A stretch of 5,216 nt of DNA from Flavobacteriales bacterium (GTDB taxonomy: Bacteria; Bacteroidota; Bacteroidia; Flavobacteriales; Flavobacteriaceae). The notes beneath the pieces are model-generated. The model was not told where the DNA came from. It searched no databases and was given only the letters and a program-made list of their open reading frames with translations. Position 1 is the stretch's first letter. Every line of letters begins with the position of its first letter. A program made the translations under genes and the position numbers. Shown here piece after piece: positions 1-5,216 of this stretch. The stretch spans positions 1 through 5,216 of the forward strand of contig JALVDN010000038.1 in the NCBI GenBank assembly GCA_027008965.1. The letters are read 5' to 3'.

Positions 1-386
1 AAAATAATCAATATCAACGAACATTTTACTATCTTCGTAATAAAAATGATAAATATGCTTATCCTTTTTATTTTGAAGATAAAGTTGTATTAACTTCCCC
101 ATATATTTTCTTAATACGGTTATTTCAAGTAAGGGCTATGCAAGAATTCGGAAGGGACTGTCCGGAATTTCTTGATTATTTGAAACCCCTCTTTCATAAA
201 TTCAAAACAGTAAAGGGTAAAGAACGAAAGAGAATTGCTAAAGAATATAAAAAACTTAAAAAGTCATTTGAATCTCGACAAGAATTTGAACTTCATATAC
301 TAGGTTCTTTTTTAAAAAAATACGAAGAACTTTGTGGAGAAAAAATCAATCTTCAAAAAATCAAACAGAGCATTCAAAAACAGTAA
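1..386 (+). CDS. Hypothetical protein, 3' part of a gene cut by the left window edge
   Basis: The reading frame is open without a stop from position 3 to the TAA at 384-386, so about 127 residues are visible and the true start lies to the left of the window. The only in-frame ATG (138) is probably internal: the stretch before it reads as normal protein, with aromatic segments such as FYYLRNK, YPFYFED and YIFLIRLF. The part after it is rich in Lys and Arg (for example KGKERKRIAKEYKKLKK) with few breakers, so it is probably helical and basic. There is no signal peptide or obvious membrane span in the visible part. I do not recognise the family and assign no function. The stop lies one base before the next ATG, so the two genes are probably one operon and may be translationally coupled. 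The frame is confidently coding; its identity is unknown. Confidence 0.7.
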   Translation, partial: NNQYQRTFYYLRNKNDKYAYPFYFEDKVVLTSPYIFLIRLFQVRAMQEFGRDCPEFLDYLKPLFHKFKTVKGKERKRIAKEYKKLKKSFESRQEFELHILGSFLKKYEELCGEKINLQKIKQSIQKQ

Positions 387-387
387 A

Positions 388-918
388 ATGAAGAAAATAT
401 TTTTGTCAATATTACTTACCTTAGGATTTCTAAGTATTTCTAACGGTCAAGATATTTCCTTTGAAATTGGAGCAGGTTGGGTAAGTCCCAATACAAGAAA
501 GCCTATGGGGATTCGGTCATTTGTTTTGAAGGGATATTATTATGTACCGGTTACAAAAACAGGAGATTTAATCATTGGGCCCGGTTTTTTATTTTATAAA
601 ATTTATAATCCTTCTATCAATTCAAGAATAAACTTGAATGATGTTTTGTCGGCTTATTATTCATATAATTTTATTGATAACTCAAAATATGAAGGACGAT
701 TATTTGCGGGATATCAGGGATCGGGTTTTTTAATTAAAGATTCATATATTCAAAAGAACATAGCTCATTGGATAACTATGGGTGGTGAAGTAGGTCCGTG
801 GCTAATGAAAATCAGACTTTCCTTTTCAAAAATGATAAACCCGTTACAAATTTCAACAGGCGAAGAGACATTCAAAATATATCCTACGATGATTACATTT
901 TCACTTGTCTTTTTTTAA
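388..918 (+). CDS. Small exported protein, probable outer-membrane beta-barrel
   Basis: The product has 176 residues. The start at 388 is chosen because it gives a clean Sec signal peptide: MKK, then the hydrophobic ILLTLGFLSIS, then SNG/Q with likely cleavage near residues 20-21. Starting at the in-frame ATG at 334 would bury this signal and overlap the upstream gene by 53 bases. The mature part (about 155 residues) is rich in Gly, Tyr and Phe, with alternating stretches that read as beta-strands (FEIGAGWV, SFVLKGYYYVPV, LIIGPGFLFYKIY, YEGRLFAGY, ITFSLVFF). It ends in Phe, as many outer-membrane barrels do. Size and strand count would suit an eight-stranded barrel, but I cannot name a family, and a periplasmic or surface beta-protein is possible. 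No Shine-Dalgarno sequence is visible; the start follows the upstream TAA by one base, so translation may be coupled. Export is well supported; the barrel is an inference. Confidence 0.8.
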   Translation: MKKIFLSILLTLGFLSISNGQDISFEIGAGWVSPNTRKPMGIRSFVLKGYYYVPVTKTGDLIIGPGFLFYKIYNPSINSRINLNDVLSAYYSYNFIDNSKYEGRLFAGYQGSGFLIKDSYIQKNIAHWITMGGEVGPWLMKIRLSFSKMINPLQISTGEETFKIYPTMITFSLVFF

Positions 919-923
919 ATTTC

Positions 924-958
924 AATGGACATTCCGGTCCATTTAACCGGCCGTTTTT
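924..958 (+). terminator. Possible intrinsic terminator after the exported protein gene
   Basis: AATGGAC (924-930) and GTCCATT (937-943) form a perfect 7-bp stem with a 6-base loop, starting five bases after the stop codon. A competing hairpin, CCGGT (934-938) with ACCGG (946-950), is followed closely by CCG and a run of five T (954-958). Either fold could end the transcript. The first has its T-run about ten bases too late and the second has a short stem, so this is a moderate call. Confidence 0.4.
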
Positions 959-1127
959 CTTATTTACCTGTTAGACAATAAACCAATCACTACGCCTTGA
1001 CATTGCGCATGAATTTCTAGCAGGTTTTAGGTTTTAATGGTTATCATAAAAGCGTTCTAATAAGTGCTCTCCTTCAAAATTTGAAAGTCTCCTCATGAGG
1101 CAAATTATTAAATTTAATTAAATTTTA

Positions 1128-1135
1128 TATATTTG
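1128..1135 (+). promoter_or_regulatory. Probable Bacteroidota-type -7 element of the secreted TIM-barrel gene
   Basis: TATATTTG matches the TAnnTTTG -7 consensus known for the primary sigma factor of Bacteroidota. It would place the transcription start near 1142 and leave a leader of about 22 bases before the ATG at 1164. The leader ends in an A-rich stretch (AATAAATAAGAAA), typical of genes without a Shine-Dalgarno sequence in this phylum. The -33 element is weak: position 1105 has TTAT where TTTG would be expected at a 19-base spacing. The surrounding DNA is very AT-rich, so a chance match is possible. Confidence 0.45.
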
Positions 1136-1163
1136 TTAATTAGAATACTTAATAAATAAGAAA

Positions 1164-2765
1164 ATGATAAACAGGTTTTTTTCATTAAATTATTTAAGCT
1201 TTTATTCAGCTAATTTTTTGCTCGGAATTTTCCTTTTTTTAAAGCCCGTAAACAGCATTGGACAAGCTTATGATCCTCATTTTTTTCCTATTGGAGTTTG
1301 GTCGATAAAAGGTGATTTCAGAAGTGTTGATGATTTTTTATTCAATGTCAATACTGCCGCCGCTTATCATCATACTGCTTTTCAAAATCTACATAATGGA
1401 GGTTTTAATGCTGTTTTTCTTTCCTATGATCCTATCGGATATACTTTGGATACTATTTTGGATATTGCAGAGCAATATGATGTCAAAGTTATAGCATCCA
1501 TGCAACATTTGCATGAAGTTATTGAACAAAGTGGCAGTCAATCCGTATCCGATGCGGAGATTACACAAGCCATTTATAATGATTCAATTGTGCGATTGAA
1601 ACAATCGCCAGCCGTTATGGGTTATTTTCTTTATGATGAGCCTATACCATCCTGGATTGATATGGATGTGCTACAACGGGCCAAAGATTTATTGGGACAA
1701 ATTACTTCCGATGCGCCTCATCCTATTCTTTCCACATGGCATGATGAGGCACTTATGGATGAACTTGACAGTTATTTACATCCGGATGTAATAATGATGG
1801 TATCCTACCCCTTTGAAGATGGTGATAGTATAGGGGATGTAAGTGATTATATGCCATCATATTTTTCAAGCATGCCCGATCCTCCTCCATATTCGGATTA
1901 CATAAACACAGTACGTGAAAGGCATTGCGATAGTATCAACAGACCCATGTGGGTGGTTTTGCAAGCTTTTGGTGATGTGGAAACTCCCGCTAATGGAGGT
2001 TATTGGCGTCAAGTTTATCCAAAAGAATTACGTTTAGAAGTTTATTTGGCTGTGATGCAAGGAGCCAAAGGGATTTGGTATTTTCTGTATGAATCGGAAT
2101 ATCCATATCTTTTAGGGCTTTTGGATGAATCAGGTCAGCCTACTTTACGGCTCATGGAGGCGGAAGATATAAATGAAGAACTCAATGTGCTGGCGGGTAC
2201 CCTTCTCAAACTTCGTGTATATAATAATCAATCAGCCGTTCATTCCAACCAGGGAGAATCCAAAATACATTACGACACCACTACATCCAATCATATTAAA
2301 TACATTATTGTTGTAAATACAGATGTGAATGCATCACAAGCCATACAAATATCGGTCCATAAAAATGATATAGGCTACCATGTCCAAGGTGTTGAAAATG
2401 TATATGATCACCAAGTATTGAATTTTACGGAAACAGCGGATTCACTTAATTTTACAGCTATTGTAGAAGCAGGAGGTGGAGCGGTCTTCAAATTATCCGA
2501 TGCTCCTTTGAAGATTGATGAAGTGAATGGAACTAATCAAATACATTTATATCCCAATCCCACTTCTGACTACGTGTATATCCAACATGATTTCACCCCC
2601 ATCCATAGATATGAGATTAAAGATATGCAAGGAAAAACTATTATTAGCGGCCGTATGAAAAAAAATAACAATTCTATTGATTTGCAAGAAATACCCCCAG
2701 GTGTATATCAAGTGATTTTATATACGGAAAAGGCTGTGTTGACAAAAAAAATTATTAAATGGTAA
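1164..2765 (+). CDS. Secreted glycoside-hydrolase-like TIM-barrel protein with T9SS sorting domain
   Basis: The product has 533 residues. Residues 1-34 are a Sec signal peptide (hydrophobic core about 18-26, likely cut near SIGQ/A). Residues about 40-330 read as a (beta/alpha)8 barrel. Likely strands are FFPIGVW (40-46), FNAVFLSYD (81-89), VKVIASM (107-113), VMGYFLYDEP (151-160), HPILSTW (186-192), VIMMVSYPF (209-217), PMWVVLQAF (261-269) and KGIWYFLY (302-309). Glu159 in YDEP sits at the end of strand 4, where clan GH-A enzymes carry their acid/base Glu, usually as NEP. No Glu directly ends strand 7, so the nucleophile is unclear. Residues about 350-447 look like the small beta-sandwich that often follows such barrels (ending AVFKL). 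Residues about 460-533 are a type A T9SS sorting domain: LYPNPTSDYVYI, a central MQGK turn, PPGVYQVIL, and a final KKIIKW. The protein should cross the outer membrane by T9SS and lose this domain at the surface. A role in cleaving or binding an external glycan is inferred; substrate unknown. It is transcribed alone. Confidence 0.88.
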   Translation: MINRFFSLNYLSFYSANFLLGIFLFLKPVNSIGQAYDPHFFPIGVWSIKGDFRSVDDFLFNVNTAAAYHHTAFQNLHNGGFNAVFLSYDPIGYTLDTILDIAEQYDVKVIASMQHLHEVIEQSGSQSVSDAEITQAIYNDSIVRLKQSPAVMGYFLYDEPIPSWIDMDVLQRAKDLLGQITSDAPHPILSTWHDEALMDELDSYLHPDVIMMVSYPFEDGDSIGDVSDYMPSYFSSMPDPPPYSDYINTVRERHCDSINRPMWVVLQAFGDVETPANGGYWRQVYPKELRLEVYLAVMQGAKGIWYFLYESEYPYLLGLLDESGQPTLRLMEAEDINEELNVLAGTLLKLRVYNNQSAVHSNQGESKIHYDTTTSNHIKYIIVVNTDVNASQAIQISVHKNDIGYHVQGVENVYDHQVLNFTETADSLNFTAIVEAGGGAVFKLSDAPLKIDEVNGTNQIHLYPNPTSDYVYIQHDFTPIHRYEIKDMQGKTIISGRMKKNNNSIDLQEIPPGVYQVILYTEKAVLTKKIIKW

Positions 2766-2810
2766 ATTGACCTGAGATTCACCTGTAAAGCTGGGAATAA
2801 CAGATCATCA

Positions 2811-2838
2811 AAAAAACCGGCTCAAAGGCCGGTTTTTT
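2811..2838. terminator. Bidirectional intrinsic terminator between convergent genes
   Basis: AAAAAACCGGC (2811-2821) pairs perfectly with GCCGGTTTTTT (2828-2838) around the loop TCAAAG. Read on either strand, the GC-rich part of the stem is followed by a run of six T, so one hairpin can end both the plus-strand gene that stops at 2765 and the minus-strand gene that stops at 2861. It lies 45 bases after the first stop and 22 bases after the second. Confidence 0.92.
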
Positions 2839-2860
2839 GAATTTTCTTGTGTTTTAGCAA

Positions 2861-4987
2861 TTAAGCATTTTCCTTTTCGGCTTGATGTTGTTTGATCAAC
2901 TCTTCTTGAATGTTGGAAGGAACCGGTTGATAGGAATCAAATTTGCTGGTGAAAGTTCCACGCCCTTGCGTTAAAGAGCGTAGGGTAGTGGAGTAGCGAT
3001 ACATTTCGGCCAAAGGAACCTTGGCCGTGATTTTTTGATACTTACCCGCACTGTCAATACCCATAATAATGGCACGGCGTCCTTGCAAATCGGTCATCAC
3101 ATTGCCCAGGGCATCTTCCGGAACTTTTACCTCCACATCCATAATAGGTTCCAACAACTTCGGATTGGCATCCATAAATGCTTTTTTAAAGGCTTGTGCA
3201 CCGGCAATTTTGAATGAAATATCATTGGAATCCACCGGATGCATTTTTCCGTCATAAACAATCACCCGGATGTCTCTCACCGGCGATGAAGTCATCGGAC
3301 CGCTCTCCATCACTTCCAAAATTCCTTTTTTGATGGAAGGCAAAAAACGGGCATCAATCACGCCGCCCACAATGGAGTTCACAAAAACCAGTTTTCCTCC
3401 CCAAGGCAATTCATCTTCTTCCATACCTCTCACCGGAAATCCTTCCGGATCAGGCATGCCTTCATAATAGGGTTCTATTTTCAAGTGAACCTCACCGAAT
3501 TGACCTGCACCACCCGATTGTTTTTTATGCCGGTAGGATGCCGTGGCCGGACGTTGAATGGTTTCCCTGTAAGAAATTTTAGGCTTGGTGAATTCGGCCT
3601 GCACACCGAAATCTTTTTTCAAAAGCCAATCCACAATTTGCAAATGCAATTCGCCTTGTGTGCCCACCAATTGTTGTTTCATTTCACGGTCATATTTGAT
3701 CACCACCGTTGGGTCCTGACTGTGAATACGTTTCAGTGCATCCTGCAATTTCTCTTCTTCGTTTTTAGAGGTGGCTTTCACCGCTTTTCTCAAGCGTGGT
3801 TCCGGAAAACGGATGGGATTATATCTCACAGGATGTTCCGGATCCGACAATGTGTCGGAAGTTTCGGTGCTTTTCAACTTGATAACCGCACCCAAATCAC
3901 CTGCCGTAAGTTCATCCACAGGCTCGCGTTTTTTTCCGTTAACGATATACAATTGGCCCAAATTCTCGGTTTCTCCGGTGCGTGGATTGAGCAACTTGTC
4001 ACCGCTCTTCACCTTACCTGATTTCACCTTGAAATAGGTCACTTTTCCAACATTGGGTTCATAAAAAGTTTTATAGACAAAAAGTGAAGGATGGCCGTCC
4101 GGTTTGGTTTCCACAATTTCGCCCTCCATAGTCATTTCCGCTTCCATATCCGATGCCGATGGCGCCACATTGTCAATGAAACCCATCAAACGTCCGCTTC
4201 CCATATTATTTAAAGCCGAAACCGTGAACACGGGAAACAATTCCAAATTCAACATCCCCTTTTTGATGCCGATTTTCATCTCATCTTCCGATAATGTGCC
4301 TTTCTCAAAAAACAGTTCCATCAACTCTTCATCATTTTCCGCCGCTTTTTCCACCAATTCGTTGTGCAATTGCTCGGCTTTTTCCTTCTCTTCATCCGGA
4401 ATAGGGTGTTTTTCGGGTTTACCTCCTTCGGGGCCAAAAACATACATCTTCATTTTTAACACATCAATAATAGCTTGTTTTCCGTCGGGAGTTTTATAAG
4501 GATATTGAATTTTAATTGCATTTTTCCCCACCAAATCCACAATACTTTGAAACGCCTTTTCAAAATCAGCATCCGGATGATCCATTTGGTTGACCACAAA
4601 CACCGTAGGGCGGTGAAAACGCTGAATATAATCCCAAATAATTTCCGTTCCCACTTCCACACCGTGCTGCGCATTCACCACCATAAGCGCCGTATCGGCC
4701 ACCCGCATGGATGAAATCACCTCACCAATGAAATCGTCCAAACCGGGAGTGTCTATGATATTGATTTTATAATTTCTCCATTCCGTATGCAACGGGGTGG
4801 CAAAAACCGAACCTTGCCGTTCTTTTTCAATCTCATGAAAATCCGACACCGTATTTTTGTCCTCCACGCGCCCGCGTCGCGGAATCAATCCCGCTTCAAA
4901 CAACATGGTTTCGGCCAAGGTCGTTTTGCCACTATGATGGCTACCCACAAACGCAACGTTTTTAATGTGTTTATCATCGTATTTCAT
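2861..4987 (-). CDS. Elongation factor G-like translational GTPase (divergent paralogue)
   Basis: The product has 708 residues, full length for EF-G (E. coli EF-G has about 704), with all five domains. Residues 1 to about 285 are the GTPase domain: P-loop GSHHSGKT (15-22), switch I ERQGS (56-60), DTPGL (79-83), NQMD (133-136) and SAL (257-259). Domain II is about 293-385, III about 396-470, IV about 471-600 (starting ISYRETI), V about 611-690 (EPIMDVEV to SLTQGRGTF). Leu83 stands where canonical EF-G has the catalytic His of DTPGH. Gln134 replaces Lys of NKxD, and Ser60 the switch I Thr. The tip of domain IV is retained: SGGAGQFGEV (491-500) and HPVDS (583-587), whose His matches the key His583 of E. 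coli. These changes place it with the EF-G-like or EF-G2 group, not the housekeeping fusA product, and it lacks str-operon neighbours. A cytoplasmic, ribosome-linked role is likely; its exact job is unknown. The ATG at 4987 is the only good start. No Shine-Dalgarno is seen. Confidence 0.92.
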   Translation of the reverse strand: MKYDDKHIKNVAFVGSHHSGKTTLAETMLFEAGLIPRRGRVEDKNTVSDFHEIEKERQGSVFATPLHTEWRNYKINIIDTPGLDDFIGEVISSMRVADTALMVVNAQHGVEVGTEIIWDYIQRFHRPTVFVVNQMDHPDADFEKAFQSIVDLVGKNAIKIQYPYKTPDGKQAIIDVLKMKMYVFGPEGGKPEKHPIPDEEKEKAEQLHNELVEKAAENDEELMELFFEKGTLSEDEMKIGIKKGMLNLELFPVFTVSALNNMGSGRLMGFIDNVAPSASDMEAEMTMEGEIVETKPDGHPSLFVYKTFYEPNVGKVTYFKVKSGKVKSGDKLLNPRTGETENLGQLYIVNGKKREPVDELTAGDLGAVIKLKSTETSDTLSDPEHPVRYNPIRFPEPRLRKAVKATSKNEEEKLQDALKRIHSQDPTVVIKYDREMKQQLVGTQGELHLQIVDWLLKKDFGVQAEFTKPKISYRETIQRPATASYRHKKQSGGAGQFGEVHLKIEPYYEGMPDPEGFPVRGMEEDELPWGGKLVFVNSIVGGVIDARFLPSIKKGILEVMESGPMTSSPVRDIRVIVYDGKMHPVDSNDISFKIAGAQAFKKAFMDANPKLLEPIMDVEVKVPEDALGNVMTDLQGRRAIIMGIDSAGKYQKITAKVPLAEMYRYSTTLRSLTQGRGTFTSKFDSYQPVPSNIQEELIKQHQAEKENA

Positions 4988-5069
4988 ATGCTTAAATTTT
5001 TTAAAAGTTGAATAAATATAATGAAAATATGACAGAAAAAATTGACAATAAACACCTTTTTATTCATTT
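4988..5069 (-). promoter_or_regulatory. AT-rich leader and probable promoter region of the EF-G-like gene
   Basis: These 82 bases upstream of the minus-strand ATG are about 80% A+T and must hold the promoter if the gene is transcribed alone. On the minus strand the best -7 candidate is TATATTTA (plus positions 5013-5020), one base off TAnnTTTG. No TTTG lies at the expected spacing, so the exact promoter cannot be fixed. The bases just before the ATG are A/T-rich with no Shine-Dalgarno match. Confidence 0.35.
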
Positions 5070-5216
5070 GGGCGCCTGCCCGAACGCATTCACACATGCC
5101 ACATCGTTTCACATTCGTTCACGCTGCGGCGTGTTCATGCGGCGGGCACCGGGCTGTCCGCTTGAATTCGGCTCGGGCAAGCCGGTTTTTGTATCGCTTG
5201 CTGCGGGGTCTTGTCG
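5070..5216. repeat. GC-rich hairpin-containing intergenic element, cut by the right edge
   Basis: Composition jumps from about 20% to about 62% G+C (90 of the 146 bases in 5071-5216). Three short hairpins are visible: GGGC/GCCC around GCCT (5070-5081), CACGC/GCGTG around TGCG (5120-5133), and CGGCT/AGCCG around CGGGCA (5169-5184), the last followed by five T. No convincing reading frame was found. The order of parts (opening GGGC-GCCC, a CGGGCTGTCCGCT core at 5150-5162, a hairpin, then ATCGCTTGCTGCGGGGTC at 5193-5210) resembles GC-rich intergenic repeats that I recall from Bacteroidota genomes. That likeness is from memory and only one copy is in view, so calling it a repeat is an inference. 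It could instead be a structured RNA or part of a terminator for a gene to the right. Confidence 0.4.

Larger units (their letters stand above)
919..1163. other. Intergenic region with small palindromes; no gene seen
   Basis: This 245-base gap separates two plus-strand genes. Besides the possible terminator on its left and the promoter element on its right, it holds an inverted repeat TTCAAA (1073-1078) and TTTGAA (1080-1085) around a single A, and the perfect 10-base palindrome CCTCATGAGG (1091-1100). These lie 27 to 55 bases upstream of the -7 element, where an operator could sit, but neither matches a binding site I can name. No credible small gene or RNA gene was seen. Confidence 0.5.

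Noticed and set aside
138..386. The ATG at 138 as the true start of the first gene (82 residues)
   Set aside because: The same frame stays open to position 3 and the upstream part translates to plausible protein sequence, so this ATG is most likely internal to a gene truncated by the window edge.
334..387. An 18-residue N-terminal extension of the small exported protein
   Set aside because: It overlaps the end of the upstream gene and would place the signal peptide internally; the ATG at 388 gives a standard signal peptide.
1312..1494. A 60-codon frame inside the TIM-barrel gene
   Set aside because: It is out of frame within a well-supported gene and consists mostly of Ile, Leu, Met and Phe, as expected for a shifted AT-rich frame.
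4456..4674. A 72-codon minus-strand frame inside the EF-G-like gene
   Set aside because: It lies wholly within the GTPase-domain coding region in another frame and has no features of its own.
2861..4987. The EF-G-like gene as a tetracycline resistance (ribosomal protection) gene
   Set aside because: It is longer than the usual Tet(M)/Tet(Q) length of about 640 residues, and its domain IV and V motifs follow EF-G; its departures in the GTPase motifs fit the EF-G-like group better.
2861..4987. The EF-G-like gene as the housekeeping fusA
   Set aside because: The catalytic His, the NKxD Lys and the switch I Thr are all changed, and no rpsL, rpsG or tuf gene lies next to it.
3035..5011. Several open frames of 60-178 codons on the plus strand opposite the EF-G-like gene
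   Set aside because: They lie antisense to a full-length conserved gene, have no recognisable motifs, and overlap each other in different frames; they are shadows of its codon pattern.

Overview
The window looks like chromosomal DNA from a member of the Bacteroidota (Bacteroidetes). Four things point there: a secreted protein ending in a type IX secretion (T9SS) type A sorting domain, genes without Shine-Dalgarno sequences but with A-rich leaders, a TAnnTTTG-type -7 promoter element, and an EF-G-like GTPase of a divergent type known in this phylum. No mobile element, tRNA, rRNA or CRISPR array is visible. The genus cannot be told from the sequence.

Layout from left to right. (1) Positions 1-386 hold the 3' end of a gene running in from the left edge. 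It encodes a Lys/Arg-rich, probably helical protein that I do not recognise. (2) One base after its stop, a second plus-strand gene (388-918) encodes a small exported protein that looks like an outer-membrane beta-barrel; the two are probably co-transcribed. (3) A 245-base gap (919-1163) holds a possible terminator, two small palindromes and a good -7 promoter element. (4) 1164-2765 encodes a 533-residue secreted protein: signal peptide, glycoside-hydrolase-like TIM barrel, beta-sandwich, T9SS sorting domain. (5) A perfect 11-bp-stem hairpin at 2811-2838 serves as a two-way terminator between this gene and the convergent next one. (6) 2861-4987 on the minus strand encodes a complete 708-residue EF-G-like translational GTPase with altered GTPase motifs. 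(7) 4988-5069 is its very AT-rich leader. (8) From about 5070 to the right edge the DNA switches abruptly to about 62% G+C, contains three short hairpins, and has no convincing gene; it looks like an intergenic repeat or structured element cut by the window edge.

The genes form three separate transcription units with no evident shared pathway: a small envelope-related pair, a surface or secreted putative carbohydrate-active protein, and a stand-alone translation-factor paralogue. G+C rises from roughly 30% in the first kilobase to high thirties in the secreted protein gene and low-to-mid forties in the EF-G-like gene (estimated from sampled lines). I see no strong evidence for a new multi-gene system. 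The items most worth a second look are the right-edge GC-rich element, the active site of the TIM-barrel protein, and the split conservation of the EF-G-like protein.
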